Below, piece after piece: positions 20,707 to 27,714 of a stretch of DNA of 28,177 bases. Made by a program: the position numbers and the translations under genes. The notes below the pieces were generated by a model that did no database searches, was not told where the DNA came from, and was given only the letters and a program-made list of their open reading frames with translations. Numbering within the stretch: position 1 is the stretch's first letter; every line of letters starts with the position of its first letter. Location: IMG/VR virus record IMGVR_UViG_3300049846_002978, positions 1 through 28,177 of that record; one strand, 5' to 3'. This DNA comes from a virus.

Positions 20707-22002
20707 TTAGAACTTAGTTGGTGAAATAACAGAACCATTCTCCATTTCAATTTCCACAGCTACCCAGGGTAACTTGTGAAACTCAGCTGTAGGCATTTTG
20801 GAGTAATTAGCAAGAATACCATATTTAAGAGGGATATCTTGCATAGGACGCTGTTCTTGTATTAAACTAGAGGTTGTAACATCTATGGTATATACATGCA
20901 CATCCCCATCAAGTTGCAGTGTTTGTGGATTGTAGAGTGTGTTGTAACCATTACTTCCCCTGAAAAGCAAAAACACATTTTCTTTCAGTTTTAAAAACAA
21001 ATCTGAAGAATTAAAACTGGGATAGCGATTACTATAAAAGTTTTCATCCTTATTTTTGCTAATAAAAGCTTTAAAACCTGAAGGATACTCTTTTACATGA
21101 ACTGCTTTCATTTTTCTACAAGGATATCTGTAATCTTTATAAGCTGTTACTTGTTTTGGAATATCCACAGGATGTTTTTTATAGTCAACAGGAGCAGAAA
21201 GAAAGTTTTTAGGAGATTTGTAAGTTTCCCATCCATACTGACCTCCTATAAAATCATCTGATTCTATTATATCTGCTCTTCTAAAAATATGTTCTTTGAC
21301 AGTAAATAAACTTTTTCTCGTGGTTCTGTAGTCTGAATGATCAGTCACATTGCTGACAGATGTCAAAGATTCCTGTCCCATATAATAGTAAGGCTCCAAA
21401 TTACCATAGTTGTGTCTTTTCATATAAACTTCTCCCGGTATAAAATTAACTACACCAGGACTGTCTATTAACTGAGTGTAAACTACAGATTTATCATAGG
21501 ATTTACTCTGATAAGGAATCAGGCACATGTGGTCATTATAAACAGGCCAACCAAATACAAACTCTCCCTGAAGATACCCTCCTTTGGAAATGTTAATTTC
21601 TCTCATCAAACGTGTAACTTTTTGTACAGGCATGTTGAACTTAAATCCTTCAGGAGACAAGATCTGTAATTCTCCTTTGTAATAATCATGGTTTTCCAGG
21701 AGAATGCGATAACCTTCTTTGGGAGTATTCTCAAAAGTTTCTTTATAAGCTTCTATTTCATCTTCAGCTTTATTGCAGAACCTGTCAAGAAAAGTTTTTT
21801 CTCGTTTTAGTTTCTTGGAATGAGGTATGACATAGGTTAAAAAAGCTCCCCGGTAGTCAGGCACATACTCTTTCTGATCTTCCGGGGAAAGGCTTTTGTT
21901 TTCTTCTTCTATGTGCATCCTACGTTGTTCCTCATCCTTTGCATGCTTTTCTTCTGTTTGCCAGAAAGCAGCAAGCACTTTTTTAGGAATGTAGGCTTCC
22001 AT
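20707..22002 (-). CDS. Large hypothetical protein (431 aa)
   Basis: The longest gene without a recognised family in the high-coordinate half. It has a charged helical start (TEEKHAKDEEQRRMHIEEENKS), then many Tyr/Phe-rich strand segments (GYLQGEFVFGWPVYNDHM, YGNLEPYYYMG) and an SNVTDHSDYRTTRKS stretch. No nucleotide-binding, metal or membrane motif was found. Only one base separates it from the 265-aa gene upstream, so they share a transcript. A structural or DNA-handling role is equally possible. Confidence 0.75.
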   Translation of the reverse strand: MEAYIPKKVLAAFWQTEEKHAKDEEQRRMHIEEENKSLSPEDQKEYVPDYRGAFLTYVIPHSKKLKREKTFLDRFCNKAEDEIEAYKETFENTPKEGYRILLENHDYYKGELQILSPEGFKFNMPVQKVTRLMREINISKGGYLQGEFVFGWPVYNDHMCLIPYQSKSYDKSVVYTQLIDSPGVVNFIPGEVYMKRHNYGNLEPYYYMGQESLTSVSNVTDHSDYRTTRKSLFTVKEHIFRRADIIESDDFIGGQYGWETYKSPKNFLSAPVDYKKHPVDIPKQVTAYKDYRYPCRKMKAVHVKEYPSGFKAFISKNKDENFYSNRYPSFNSSDLFLKLKENVFLLFRGSNGYNTLYNPQTLQLDGDVHVYTIDVTTSSLIQEQRPMQDIPLKYGILANYSKMPTAEFHKLPWVAVEIEMENGSVISPTKF

Positions 22003-22003
22003 A

Positions 22004-22801
22004 TTAAGCTAACAGTTTAACTCCTTTAGCAGCTTCTGTGATACTGTTCAATAAAGCTTTGCCAGCTTCATCACTGCCCAATACTTCTTTAATCATGGCA
22101 GCTTTGGCCCTTGGCTGATTTCTGCAGAATAAATCATACTCTGTGATCATTTCTGACAACAAAGAAGAAGTTTCAGTATATTGCTTAGCAGCTTCTTCCA
22201 CAGTCTTATACTCAGCCAGTTTCTTTACAGCTTCATCATCTACCCTTTGTTCAGCTGCAGTAACTGTAAGGTTCATGTTATCCCGGCAAGCTAAAGGTTC
22301 TCCCTGGAATAGTGAATTTGCTTTTACAAATTGTTTACCAATCAAAGAAATAGAGATTTTGTAAGAAGCCTTACTTGGAATATAAATATTCACAGCAGCC
22401 GATTTCTGAGATTTAATGTAAGTGCTACCAGCTGCACCTCCAGAACTGTTTTTGATAGGATCACTGGAGAACTGTACAAAAGGTATTGAAACAGCAGAAC
22501 TGTCCAGTTTAAGTTCAAAGCTCTTTTCTCCATTACCAAAGTTATTGGCTATAGTTTTGGCTTCTTTGTTGAAAGCCTCCAGGAGGATATCCCGGCATTT
22601 GTCAGTAAGTACTTTCTGCAGCTTGTCAAAAGTGTCTTTCTCTGCCTGTTGTTTGTTCTGAAGCTTAGCAATGGTTTCTTCCATTACTTCTTTCCGGCCT
22701 TCCAGGATCAGGAGCATGAGATCTTCCTTCTTCAGGTTAAAATCAACTCCACGTTGTACATTGCCTTCCATGTTGGGGATGTTCTTACTTCCGTTTTTCA
22801 T
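22004..22801 (-). CDS. Hypothetical protein with N-terminal coiled coil (265 aa)
   Basis: Residues about 22-80 are a likely coiled coil (EGRKEVMEETIAKLQNKQQ, DTFDKLQKVLTDK). A strand-rich middle follows (ELKLDSSAVSIPFVQF, AAVNIYIPSKASYKISISL), then a helical C-terminal third. No catalytic motif. One base before the 431-aa gene, so probably co-expressed with it. A loose AACTCTTAA sequence is 16-24 bases upstream. Function unknown. Confidence 0.7.
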   Translation of the reverse strand: MKNGSKNIPNMEGNVQRGVDFNLKKEDLMLLILEGRKEVMEETIAKLQNKQQAEKDTFDKLQKVLTDKCRDILLEAFNKEAKTIANNFGNGEKSFELKLDSSAVSIPFVQFSSDPIKNSSGGAAGSTYIKSQKSAAVNIYIPSKASYKISISLIGKQFVKANSLFQGEPLACRDNMNLTVTAAEQRVDDEAVKKLAEYKTVEEAAKQYTETSSLLSEMITEYDLFCRNQPRAKAAMIKEVLGSDEAGKALLNSITEAAKGVKLLA

Positions 22802-22849
22802 GACTTGTTTTTGTTTAAGAGTTATTAATTAATTTTTAGAAAATTAGAT

Positions 22850-23014
22850 TTAGTGATTAAAAGGTTCATCGTCATACTCTTTATCTCTGTTCTGTTTATC
22901 AATGTTGCCGGTGACAATCATCACTAAGGCAATTGACAACAAAAGCAACAAAGCAATTGCTCCTACTCCCAGGAGTATAGCTTTTCCGGGATTGCTAATT
23001 ATTAGGTCTTCCAT
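22850..23014 (-). CDS. Single-pass membrane protein (54 aa)
   Basis: The ATG at 23014 lies 20 bases inside the end of the coiled-coil gene. Residues 12-35 form one strongly hydrophobic helix (AILLGVGAIALLLLLSIAL), followed by an acidic, hydrophilic tail ending in DDEPFNH. Predicted as a membrane peptide with its charged tail in the cytoplasm. Function unknown. Confidence 0.65.
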   Translation of the reverse strand: MEDLIISNPGKAILLGVGAIALLLLLSIALVMIVTGNIDKQNRDKEYDDEPFNH

Positions 23015-23633
23015 GGAGTTTTACAAATAAGTAATACCAAAATGATTTTTTAATTTTAAGCTCATGCAGTTCATCTCCTGTTTTTTTAATTACAGCTTCA
23101 CGGTCAGCAATTTCTTTTTCAAGAATTTTATTCAACAGCTCTTTCTTTTCCAACTCAGCCTTCAAATCTTCAACCTCTTTATCTTTATTGGATTTTTCAG
23201 TGCCTGCAGTTTTTAAAGCTGCCTGAAGTTCAATAATCTGTTGCTGATCTTTAACTGCTATGTCTTTTTGTTTTTGAATAGCTTCCTGCAGCTTAGTCAT
23301 TTCTGTTTTAACATCCTCCTCCACTTCCTGGCGAAGAATGCTTTTAACTTCATTCAAGCCTTTGTACTTCACAGAAATTTCTTCATACCTGGAATCTTTA
23401 ACCCATCTGCTGTTACCCCAGGAATTATCTACATACCTGTTGTATTCTTTACGCTCTTCAATAACGATCTTTACTTCTTTGGATTTTTCTTCCAACTCAG
23501 CAGCTAATTTTTTTAAGTTTGCATGGTCTGATCTCATTTTATCCAGCTCATGAAGATCCACTGTTACTTTTCCTGAAATGTTAGGACCTGATATTTGATC
23601 TGCAGATCTTGCAGGTAAATTGTCTTTTGACAT
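22995..23633 (-). CDS. Coiled-coil protein with aromatic C-terminus (212 aa)
   Basis: Residues about 28-195 are almost continuous coiled coil, rich in Lys and Glu (LDELDKMRSDHANLKKLAAEL-type heptads), interrupted by a short Trp segment SWGNSRWVKDSRYEE. The C-terminus has an aromatic patch SFWYYLFVKLHGRPN, which may contact membrane or protein. The gene overlaps a small membrane-protein gene, so they might act together. A clear TAACCTTAA element is 5 bases before the ATG. Function unknown; a scaffold or spanin-like role is not supported by a signal peptide. Confidence 0.7.
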   Translation of the reverse strand: MSKDNLPARSADQISGPNISGKVTVDLHELDKMRSDHANLKKLAAELEEKSKEVKIVIEERKEYNRYVDNSWGNSRWVKDSRYEEISVKYKGLNEVKSILRQEVEEDVKTEMTKLQEAIQKQKDIAVKDQQQIIELQAALKTAGTEKSNKDKEVEDLKAELEKKELLNKILEKEIADREAVIKKTGDELHELKIKKSFWYYLFVKLHGRPNN

Positions 23634-23638
23634 AATGT

Positions 23639-23647
23639 TTAAGGTTA
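23639..23647 (-). promoter_or_regulatory. AACCTTAA element before the coiled-coil gene
   Basis: The minus strand reads TAACCTTAA, 5 bases before the ATG at 23633. Confidence 0.5.
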
Positions 23648-23659
23648 TTTTACAATTAT

Positions 23660-23911
23660 TTATTTTTTTAAACTGTTATACCATTCAATCCCCCTGCACA
23701 ATGCGTCAAAGGCTTCGGTGATTGATTTGAGAACTATTGTTTGTGAAATTGTCCAACAATATTGAGCGTGTGGGGCATCCAAATCATAATTTGAAAACTT
23801 TAAATCCCGGAACTTCACCCATGCTGACATGAGACAATCATAGGAATCTGAGTATGGTGCTGCTGAATCAGGAACATCCATAAATTCTGCAACTATTTCA
23901 TTCTTTGTCAT
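23660..23911 (-). CDS. Small conserved-type phage protein (83 aa)
   Basis: The layout IVAEFMDVP ... YDCLMSAWVKF ... SITEAFDALCRGIEWYNSLKK matches, from memory, a very common small protein of phages and prophages of Bacteroidota and others (AEFM ... W-x-x-LM ... helix ending WYN). Its function is unknown. The ATG forms an ATGA overlap with a possible 24-codon reading frame upstream. Helical, soluble, with three Cys but no metal pattern. Confidence 0.7.
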   Translation of the reverse strand: MTKNEIVAEFMDVPDSAAPYSDSYDCLMSAWVKFRDLKFSNYDLDAPHAQYCWTISQTIVLKSITEAFDALCRGIEWYNSLKK

Positions 23912-23982
23912 CTGGTGTATTGGTTTAAGGTATAACCACTTGTGATAAATGTAACAAGGACTATTCCGTTGTAATCAGTCAT
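23908..23982 (-). CDS. Possible 24-residue leader peptide
   Basis: The reading frame from the ATG at 23982 (MTDYNGIVLVTF...) starts within the end of the 283-aa gene and its TGA overlaps the ATG of the 83-aa gene as ATGA. Coupling at both ends suits a translated leader, but so short a frame may arise by chance and an AACCTTAA-like element lies inside it. Low confidence. Confidence 0.25.
   Translation of the reverse strand: MTDYNGIVLVTFITSGYTLNQYTR
23925..23933 (-). promoter_or_regulatory. ACCTTAA element before the 83-aa gene
   Basis: The minus strand reads ATACCTTAAACC, 13 bases before the ATG at 23911; one base differs from the common AACCTTAA form. Confidence 0.4.
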
Positions 23983-24826
23983 GGCTTCCATAGGTTTCGT
24001 TGTAGTATTGCTCTGCATGATTTTTAATCCATTCCTTATCTTGTTCAGTTACAGATTCACCTTCTTCTATTGCACCATGATCTACACAAGCAACATGGAA
24101 ATCAATAATCTGCTGACGTTCTTTTAGTAAACCAACTTCTTCAGTTATTAAAATTGCCATTTGAAACGCTTTATCAAATCCTCTGACAAATTTAGGATGA
24201 AATCCAAAAGCAGGGAAATTCTCTTTTGCGTCTTGCATTTTTAAAATAACCTCCTGCATTGCAGTCTTTTGTTTTGCGTTACTCATCTCTTGTTGCTTTG
24301 GTTTTGATCCTCTTACAATTAAGCTTTCACCAAGTATTCTTATTTCATCTGCAGTAAGCTGCCTGAGTGCGTTAACAAGAAAGTGATTAATCCTTTCATT
24401 ACCCTTGAACTGAGATGCATCTAATGAATTATAGATACAATCACATTCTGTATGGGCAACACAGTTACAAAGTTGTACTTTCTCCTTCGGCACAAGGATG
24501 GCGTATTCACACTCAGGAAGTTTACTGCCATATAGTGGGTGACGCACATCTTCCTCAACCCTCACCTCATAGCCATCGGGGATAGGTCTTACCTCACCTT
24601 TTTTCATCCATACCATTAACTCAGATTTATATTCAATAGGGATACCATCAGGCTTAAAATAACGACCCTGTTTGATGGCTTGTTGGAGTGATTGATGATA
24701 CATATCTCTGGTGCGTTGACAAACAGAGCAATCACATTTGCCGACTTGCCTTATTCCAAAATCAGAGGGTGCATTAAAAGCTTTCAGACCCTTGTCATCC
24801 AGCCATAGGTGTGTAAATGTTTTCAT
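23975..24826 (-). CDS. Cys-rich hypothetical protein (283 aa)
   Basis: Two cysteine groups are visible: CDCSVC near residue 31-36, and CNCVAHTECDC near 119-129. Together they could form one or two zinc sites. The last third is helical (EEVGLLKERQQIIDFHVACVDHG) and ends KNHAEQYYNETYGSHD, a phage-style ending of unknown function. Its ATG overlaps the upstream stop as ATGA. Not recognised; a zinc-binding regulatory role is only a guess. Confidence 0.7.
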   Translation of the reverse strand: MKTFTHLWLDDKGLKAFNAPSDFGIRQVGKCDCSVCQRTRDMYHQSLQQAIKQGRYFKPDGIPIEYKSELMVWMKKGEVRPIPDGYEVRVEEDVRHPLYGSKLPECEYAILVPKEKVQLCNCVAHTECDCIYNSLDASQFKGNERINHFLVNALRQLTADEIRILGESLIVRGSKPKQQEMSNAKQKTAMQEVILKMQDAKENFPAFGFHPKFVRGFDKAFQMAILITEEVGLLKERQQIIDFHVACVDHGAIEEGESVTEQDKEWIKNHAEQYYNETYGSHD

Positions 24827-25059
24827 TCTTTAATATGGTAAACAGGTTTTTGAATTACTTCCAGTTCAGGACAACCTTCTCTTGCTTTATCCAATTGAAT
24901 AGCAAGTACAATAACACTAACAGCTAACAGAAAGGTTATTATAAACAGCAACATGCTATATAATACTTTAACTGATTCAGCCTCAGTGAAGAGAATTTTA
25001 ATGAAGGCAATAAATGCAACAGTAAAAACTACAGTTACAATTCCAATTTGTATCCACAT
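24823..25059 (-). CDS. Two-pass membrane protein (78 aa)
   Basis: Two hydrophobic helices, about residues 5-27 (GIVTVVFTVAFIAFIKIL) and 32-54 (VLYSMLLFIITFLLAVSVIVLAI), are followed by a charged tail with a single Cys. Short loop between the helices suggests a hairpin in the membrane. Directly follows a tRNA-like element. Function unknown. Confidence 0.65.
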   Translation of the reverse strand: MWIQIGIVTVVFTVAFIAFIKILFTEAESVKVLYSMLLFIITFLLAVSVIVLAIQLDKAREGCPELEVIQKPVYHIKE

Positions 25060-25080
25060 ACTAAATTAAATTTAAGTTTG

Positions 25081-25167
25081 AAACCAGAGTGGGACTCGAA
25101 CCCACATTTCCTTGAAGTAAGGATGCTACCCGAAGCAGTATTTATTCCTGCTTACATCATCTGGTTT
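25081..25167 (-). tRNA. tRNA-like element with abnormal D and anticodon arms
   Basis: The minus strand has a perfect T-arm (GTGGG, loop TTCGAGT, CCCAC; 25089-25105) and an 8-bp acceptor stem AAACCAGA/TCTGGTTT. GGGTAGCATC resembles the 3' half of a D-arm and could pair as GATG/CATC, but the D-loop would hold an extra hairpin (AAGCAG/CTGCTT, 25133-25153). The anticodon arm TCCTT/AAGGA (25109-25123) has only a 5-base loop. From CATC to the T-stem are 16 bases, about 7 fewer than normal. It may be a decayed tRNA or a tRNA mimic. No anticodon assigned; CCA not encoded. Confidence 0.5.
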
Positions 25168-25171
25168 GCCA

Positions 25172-25477
25172 TTATTTGTTGAAAGCTTCTAGTCTTTCAG
25201 TGTGTTTGCATGTAGGATAACTTGAACATGCCCAGAATTCCTGATTGGTATTCTTGTTTGTTCTAATCACTAATACAGATCCACACAACCTGCACACAGG
25301 GTTACCGGGATATTTCTTTTTATAGTATTCGGCTTTAGATAATCTATGGTTATGCCCGTTTTTTAGTTTCTCCAGGCTATCCACAGCATCCCTTTTAACT
25401 TCAGGATTACTGTATTCTTTCAGGAAAGTGATTTTCTTTTTCCACTTATCCAATTCACTGAACAGGTTCTCTTCCAT
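25172..25477 (-). CDS. Topoisomerase-type zinc-ribbon protein (101 aa)
   Basis: I take the ATG at 25477 (MEENLF...), 2 bases after the stop of the upstream membrane-protein gene; the frame extends to a TTG at 25516. A helical charged half is followed by a C-terminal zinc ribbon CRLCGSVLVIRT...FWACSSYPTCKHT, in the style of the C-terminal ribbons of type IA topoisomerases (C-x2-C ... F-x-x-C-x-x-YP-x-C). No topoisomerase catalytic domain is present. It may bind single-stranded DNA. Function otherwise unknown. Confidence 0.75.
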   Translation of the reverse strand: MEENLFSELDKWKKKITFLKEYSNPEVKRDAVDSLEKLKNGHNHRLSKAEYYKKKYPGNPVCRLCGSVLVIRTNKNTNQEFWACSSYPTCKHTERLEAFNK

Positions 25478-25479
25478 AA

Positions 25480-25638
25480 CTAATGGGTATCTATCCAACT
25501 TAACAATTCTCCACAAGCTTCACCGGTGGCTATAAAATGCGCCTTAAACCTGAAAGACATCAGTAAGTAAGGCCACATGATAATATAACTTAACAGGAAC
25601 ACCAGTCCTGCTAAGATTAATGCCAAAAAGTATTTCAT
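25480..25638 (-). CDS. Single-pass membrane protein (52 aa)
   Basis: From the ATG at 25638, residues 2-26 form one hydrophobic helix (FLALILAGLVFLLSYIIMW), followed by a short basic segment FRFKAH and a small soluble tail. It begins 1 base before the upstream stop region and ends 2 bases before the zinc-ribbon gene. Function unknown. Confidence 0.6.
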   Translation of the reverse strand: MKYFLALILAGLVFLLSYIIMWPYLLMSFRFKAHFIATGEACGELLSWIDTH

Positions 25639-25639
25639 G

Positions 25640-25873
25640 TTAGTTTAAAGTTTCATGCAATAAGTTGTTATACATGATCAATTCTCTTTTCAGGCGCTGG
25701 TTCTCTTCTCTCATTTCTTCAAGGATATAAAACAAGAAGAAGATAATGCTTAACAGGAAGCAAGCTGCTCCGGTGATAGCATAGTTAGTGTTGATCTCAT
25801 CAATAGCAATGTACCAGTTGTAGATACAAGTAACAATCAACACAAAAAACATGATGGCGTTAATTAATTTCAT
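25640..25873 (-). CDS. Two-pass membrane protein (77 aa)
   Basis: Helices at about residues 5-23 (NAIMFFVLIVTCIYNWYI) and 31-51 (AITGAACFLLSIIFFLFYIL), then a Glu/Arg-rich helical tail that could form a coiled coil (EEMREENQRLKRELIMYNN). Immediately followed by the 52-aa membrane protein gene. Function unknown. Confidence 0.65.
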   Translation of the reverse strand: MKLINAIMFFVLIVTCIYNWYIAIDEINTNYAITGAACFLLSIIFFLFYILEEMREENQRLKRELIMYNNLLHETLN

Positions 25874-25893
25874 TTGCTTAAGGGATTTAAGTT

Positions 25894-26208
25894 TTAATTA
25901 TGAATAGTACATTTTACACCGGCATTACAAGCGGGACAGATATATTCTACCGGCAAATCTTCCTGTTTAAGTCCACGTTGCTCAGCTTCTGACACAGATA
26001 AGTAACCTAATTTTACCAGCTCTGCCCTGCTGATTAGTTTATCAGGTTCTAGTTCAGGTGCTGGTATTTCACCTATCATTACCTCACCTCCCGGGTTAAT
26101 ACCCAGGAGATGAGTTTTATCAAGAGCAGTGTATTTGCTTGTAGCCTGCACATTGCAGCATCCTACATTTACACCATCAATTACAAAGGACAACCAATAC
26201 CATTTCAT
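25894..26208 (-). CDS. Conserved-type phage protein with C-terminal Cys cluster (104 aa)
   Basis: The N-terminal block KWYWLSFVIDGVNVGCCNVQA ... TALDKTHLLGINPGGEVMIGEIP is, from memory, typical of a small phage protein family (WYW-x-SF ... GINPGGE) of unknown function. The C-terminus adds a possible zinc site CPACNAGVKCTIH (C-x2-C-x5-C-x2-H). It overlaps no gene upstream but follows the 72-aa membrane-protein gene after 4 bases. Confidence 0.7.
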   Translation of the reverse strand: MKWYWLSFVIDGVNVGCCNVQATSKYTALDKTHLLGINPGGEVMIGEIPAPELEPDKLISRAELVKLGYLSVSEAEQRGLKQEDLPVEYICPACNAGVKCTIHN

Positions 26209-26212
26209 GATA

Positions 26213-26431
26213 TTACCAGTTACGTCTCCAGGATGCCCTCATTTCATTGTACTGTCGGATCTTAGCCTTCAGGCTGAAGTTCTCACCAATGATGTAAAAG
26301 GCTACAGCAATGCAGCCTAGCCCAAAGGCAATCATCATGAGATCTGAGTTACTATCAATTACAGCCAGTGGAGCCACTACTATAGTGGCCATGATAAAGG
26401 CTGAGGATATCATATACATCAATGTTTTCAT
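26213..26431 (-). CDS. Two-pass membrane protein (72 aa)
   Basis: Two hydrophobic helices, about 4-22 (MYMISSAFIMATIVVAPLAV) and 30-50 (LMMIAFGLGCIAVAFYIIGE), then a basic tail ending RASWRRNW. It could also carry an uncleaved signal anchor. It lies in a run of small membrane-protein genes. Function unknown. Confidence 0.65.
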   Translation of the reverse strand: MKTLMYMISSAFIMATIVVAPLAVIDSNSDLMMIAFGLGCIAVAFYIIGENFSLKAKIRQYNEMRASWRRNW

Positions 26432-26439
26432 GGTAATTG

Positions 26440-26745
26440 TTAGTTAAATGTTGGACCTGTTTCCAATGCAATCCGTGCTTCTTCTTCAGCTTTCTCTGCC
26501 TGTGCCCTGAAGTCTAAGGACAATACATCAGCAAATACAGTGGATGCCTGGTAGAGCACATCAATAGCAGACCCTGTTGTCGTGATTCCGGATTCTTCTA
26601 CTTGATACCCTTTGGTATTAACCTGATTGGCCCTGAGCTTAGCAATCACTTCAGGAATGAGTTGCTCTGGCACAGCTAATTTGATTGTACCAACGAAATA
26701 GCTTTTCTGATCAGCTATCTTAACAGTGAGAATTACTTTTTTCAT
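26440..26745 (-). CDS. Hypothetical protein (101 aa)
   Basis: Strand-rich first third (KKVILTVKIADQKSYFVGTIKLAVP), then helices; ends with an acidic helix AQAEKAEEEARIALE. No motif recognised. A clear TATAACCTTAA element is 12 bases before the ATG, and a terminator ends the gene unit just upstream, so this is probably the first gene of a unit running into the membrane-protein genes. Confidence 0.6.
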   Translation of the reverse strand: MKKVILTVKIADQKSYFVGTIKLAVPEQLIPEVIAKLRANQVNTKGYQVEESGITTTGSAIDVLYQASTVFADVLSLDFRAQAEKAEEEARIALETGPTFN

Positions 26746-26757
26746 GATTAAAAATGT

Positions 26758-26767
26758 TTAAGGTTAT
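26758..26767 (-). promoter_or_regulatory. AACCTTAA element before the 101-aa gene
   Basis: The minus strand reads ATAACCTTAA, 12 bases before the ATG at 26745 and just after a terminator. Confidence 0.5.
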
Positions 26768-26799
26768 AATTATTTACTAGAAAACTAATTAACTCTAGG

Positions 26800-26838
26800 G
26801 AAAAATACAAGAGAACAGAATAATCTATCCTCTTGTAT
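26800..26838 (-). terminator. Intrinsic terminator after the 106-aa gene
   Basis: The minus strand has a 9-bp stem ATACAAGAG / CTCTTGTAT with a 16-base loop, followed by a run of five T's. It lies 7 bases past the gene stop. Confidence 0.7.
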
Positions 26839-26844
26839 AGTAAG

Positions 26845-27165
26845 TCAGGCTTTTACAAACTCTGGTCTTACTGGATCTCCCAGTTGATAAGTGAGCCATC
26901 GCACACTTACTTCCTGAAATCCCATACCTTTTACTAAATGACAGCGTAAATTCACAAGATCTTCAGCGCTTGCAATGATATCACCTACAGAGGTAGATCT
27001 TACATTCAAGGCAGCGTATTCATCATTGAAATCATTCTGGCTGAGGTGCCAGGCTTCTTCCAAACTCACAGCTTCTATCTCAGCAACTCTTTTATACTCA
27101 AACTGAGCAGGCTGGCAGAAAGAATTCATCTTGCCTTCCAGGGGATGATAGATGTTATATTTCAT
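26845..27165 (-). CDS. Conserved-type phage hypothetical protein (106 aa)
   Basis: The segment VAEIEAVSLEEAWHLSQNDFNDEYAALNVRSTSVGDII is, from memory, typical of a small phage protein family (SQND ... Y ... RS-x-SVGD). It may be a small regulatory or accessory protein, with no known reaction. A TTAACCTTAA element is 9 bases before the ATG, and the gene ends at a terminator. Confidence 0.7.
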   Translation of the reverse strand: MKYNIYHPLEGKMNSFCQPAQFEYKRVAEIEAVSLEEAWHLSQNDFNDEYAALNVRSTSVGDIIASAEDLVNLRCHLVKGMGFQEVSVRWLTYQLGDPVRPEFVKA

Positions 27166-27174
27166 AGTCAGGGT

Positions 27175-27184
27175 TTAAGGTTAA
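27175..27184 (-). promoter_or_regulatory. AACCTTAA element before the 106-aa gene
   Basis: The minus strand reads TTAACCTTAA, 9 bases before the ATG at 27165. It contains the stop codon of the upstream gene. Confidence 0.5.
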
Positions 27185-27582
27185 AGACATTGTTTATGAA
27201 TTGATACCAGCTTCTTGATTCTATCTTCCATTCTCACAGCCCTGAATGGTGATGTCTGAACAGAGTATCCTGCTTCTTTCATTGATATAATCATTGGAAG
27301 AGGACAGAATACTATATCTACTTCACCAGTGTGCCATAAGTTTCTCCAGTAATGCACTTTATCCCACACTGTAACAGGTATTTTGAATTCTAATTCAATA
27401 TCTCCATTACCAAGATCTTTTTCAATGAAGTTAATAGCTAGTGCATTAGCCTCTTCATCGGACACTGCTGGCAATACTGACCCATCTTCAAATGTGAATG
27501 GATGTGGTGAAGAGAAGTTAGCAACTCTCTTACCATTGGTGAGTGTTATTATTACATCACCGGTGATTATTCTTGGCTGCAT
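27181..27582 (-). CDS. Conserved-type phage hypothetical protein (133 aa)
   Basis: The N-terminal half contains FSSPHPFTFEDGSVLPAVSDEEA, and the C-terminal half VDIVFCPLPMIISMKEAG ... FRAVRMEDRI. I associate both blocks from memory with a family of small phage proteins of unknown function. It is soluble, with no membrane or metal motif. An AAACCTTAA element is 11 bases before the ATG. Confidence 0.7.
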   Translation of the reverse strand: MQPRIITGDVIITLTNGKRVANFSSPHPFTFEDGSVLPAVSDEEANALAINFIEKDLGNGDIELEFKIPVTVWDKVHYWRNLWHTGEVDIVFCPLPMIISMKEAGYSVQTSPFRAVRMEDRIKKLVSIHKQCL

Positions 27583-27593
27583 AGTTGTTGTTG

Positions 27594-27604
27594 TTAAGGT
27601 TTAA
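27594..27604 (-). promoter_or_regulatory. AACCTTAA element before the 133-aa gene
   Basis: The minus strand reads TTAAACCTTAA, 11 bases before the ATG at 27582. Confidence 0.5.
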
Positions 27605-27617
27605 TTCTCTCTGCAAT

Positions 27618-27710
27618 TCAGTGTAACTGCTTACCCTTGAGAAGTAAGTTGTGATGCATTAAATTAAAACTGGAGAACTGAGTTACTATATTGTATAGGC
27701 CAATGGCCAT
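27618..27710 (-). CDS. Possible 30-residue peptide
   Basis: A short reading frame MAIGLYNIVTQF... starts 4 bases after the stop of the zinc-ribbon gene and fills most of a 130-base gap that otherwise has no gene. It has no recognisable feature and could be chance; if not translated, the gap holds only a short GGCC-AAT-GGCC inverted repeat and a CTTAC/GTAAG pair. Confidence 0.25.
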   Translation of the reverse strand: MAIGLYNIVTQFSSFNLMHHNLLLKGKQLH

Positions 27711-27714
27711 GATC

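Noticed and set aside
27690-27712. GGCC-AAT-GGCC inverted repeat as a terminator
   Set aside because: The stem is short and no T-run follows on the minus strand.
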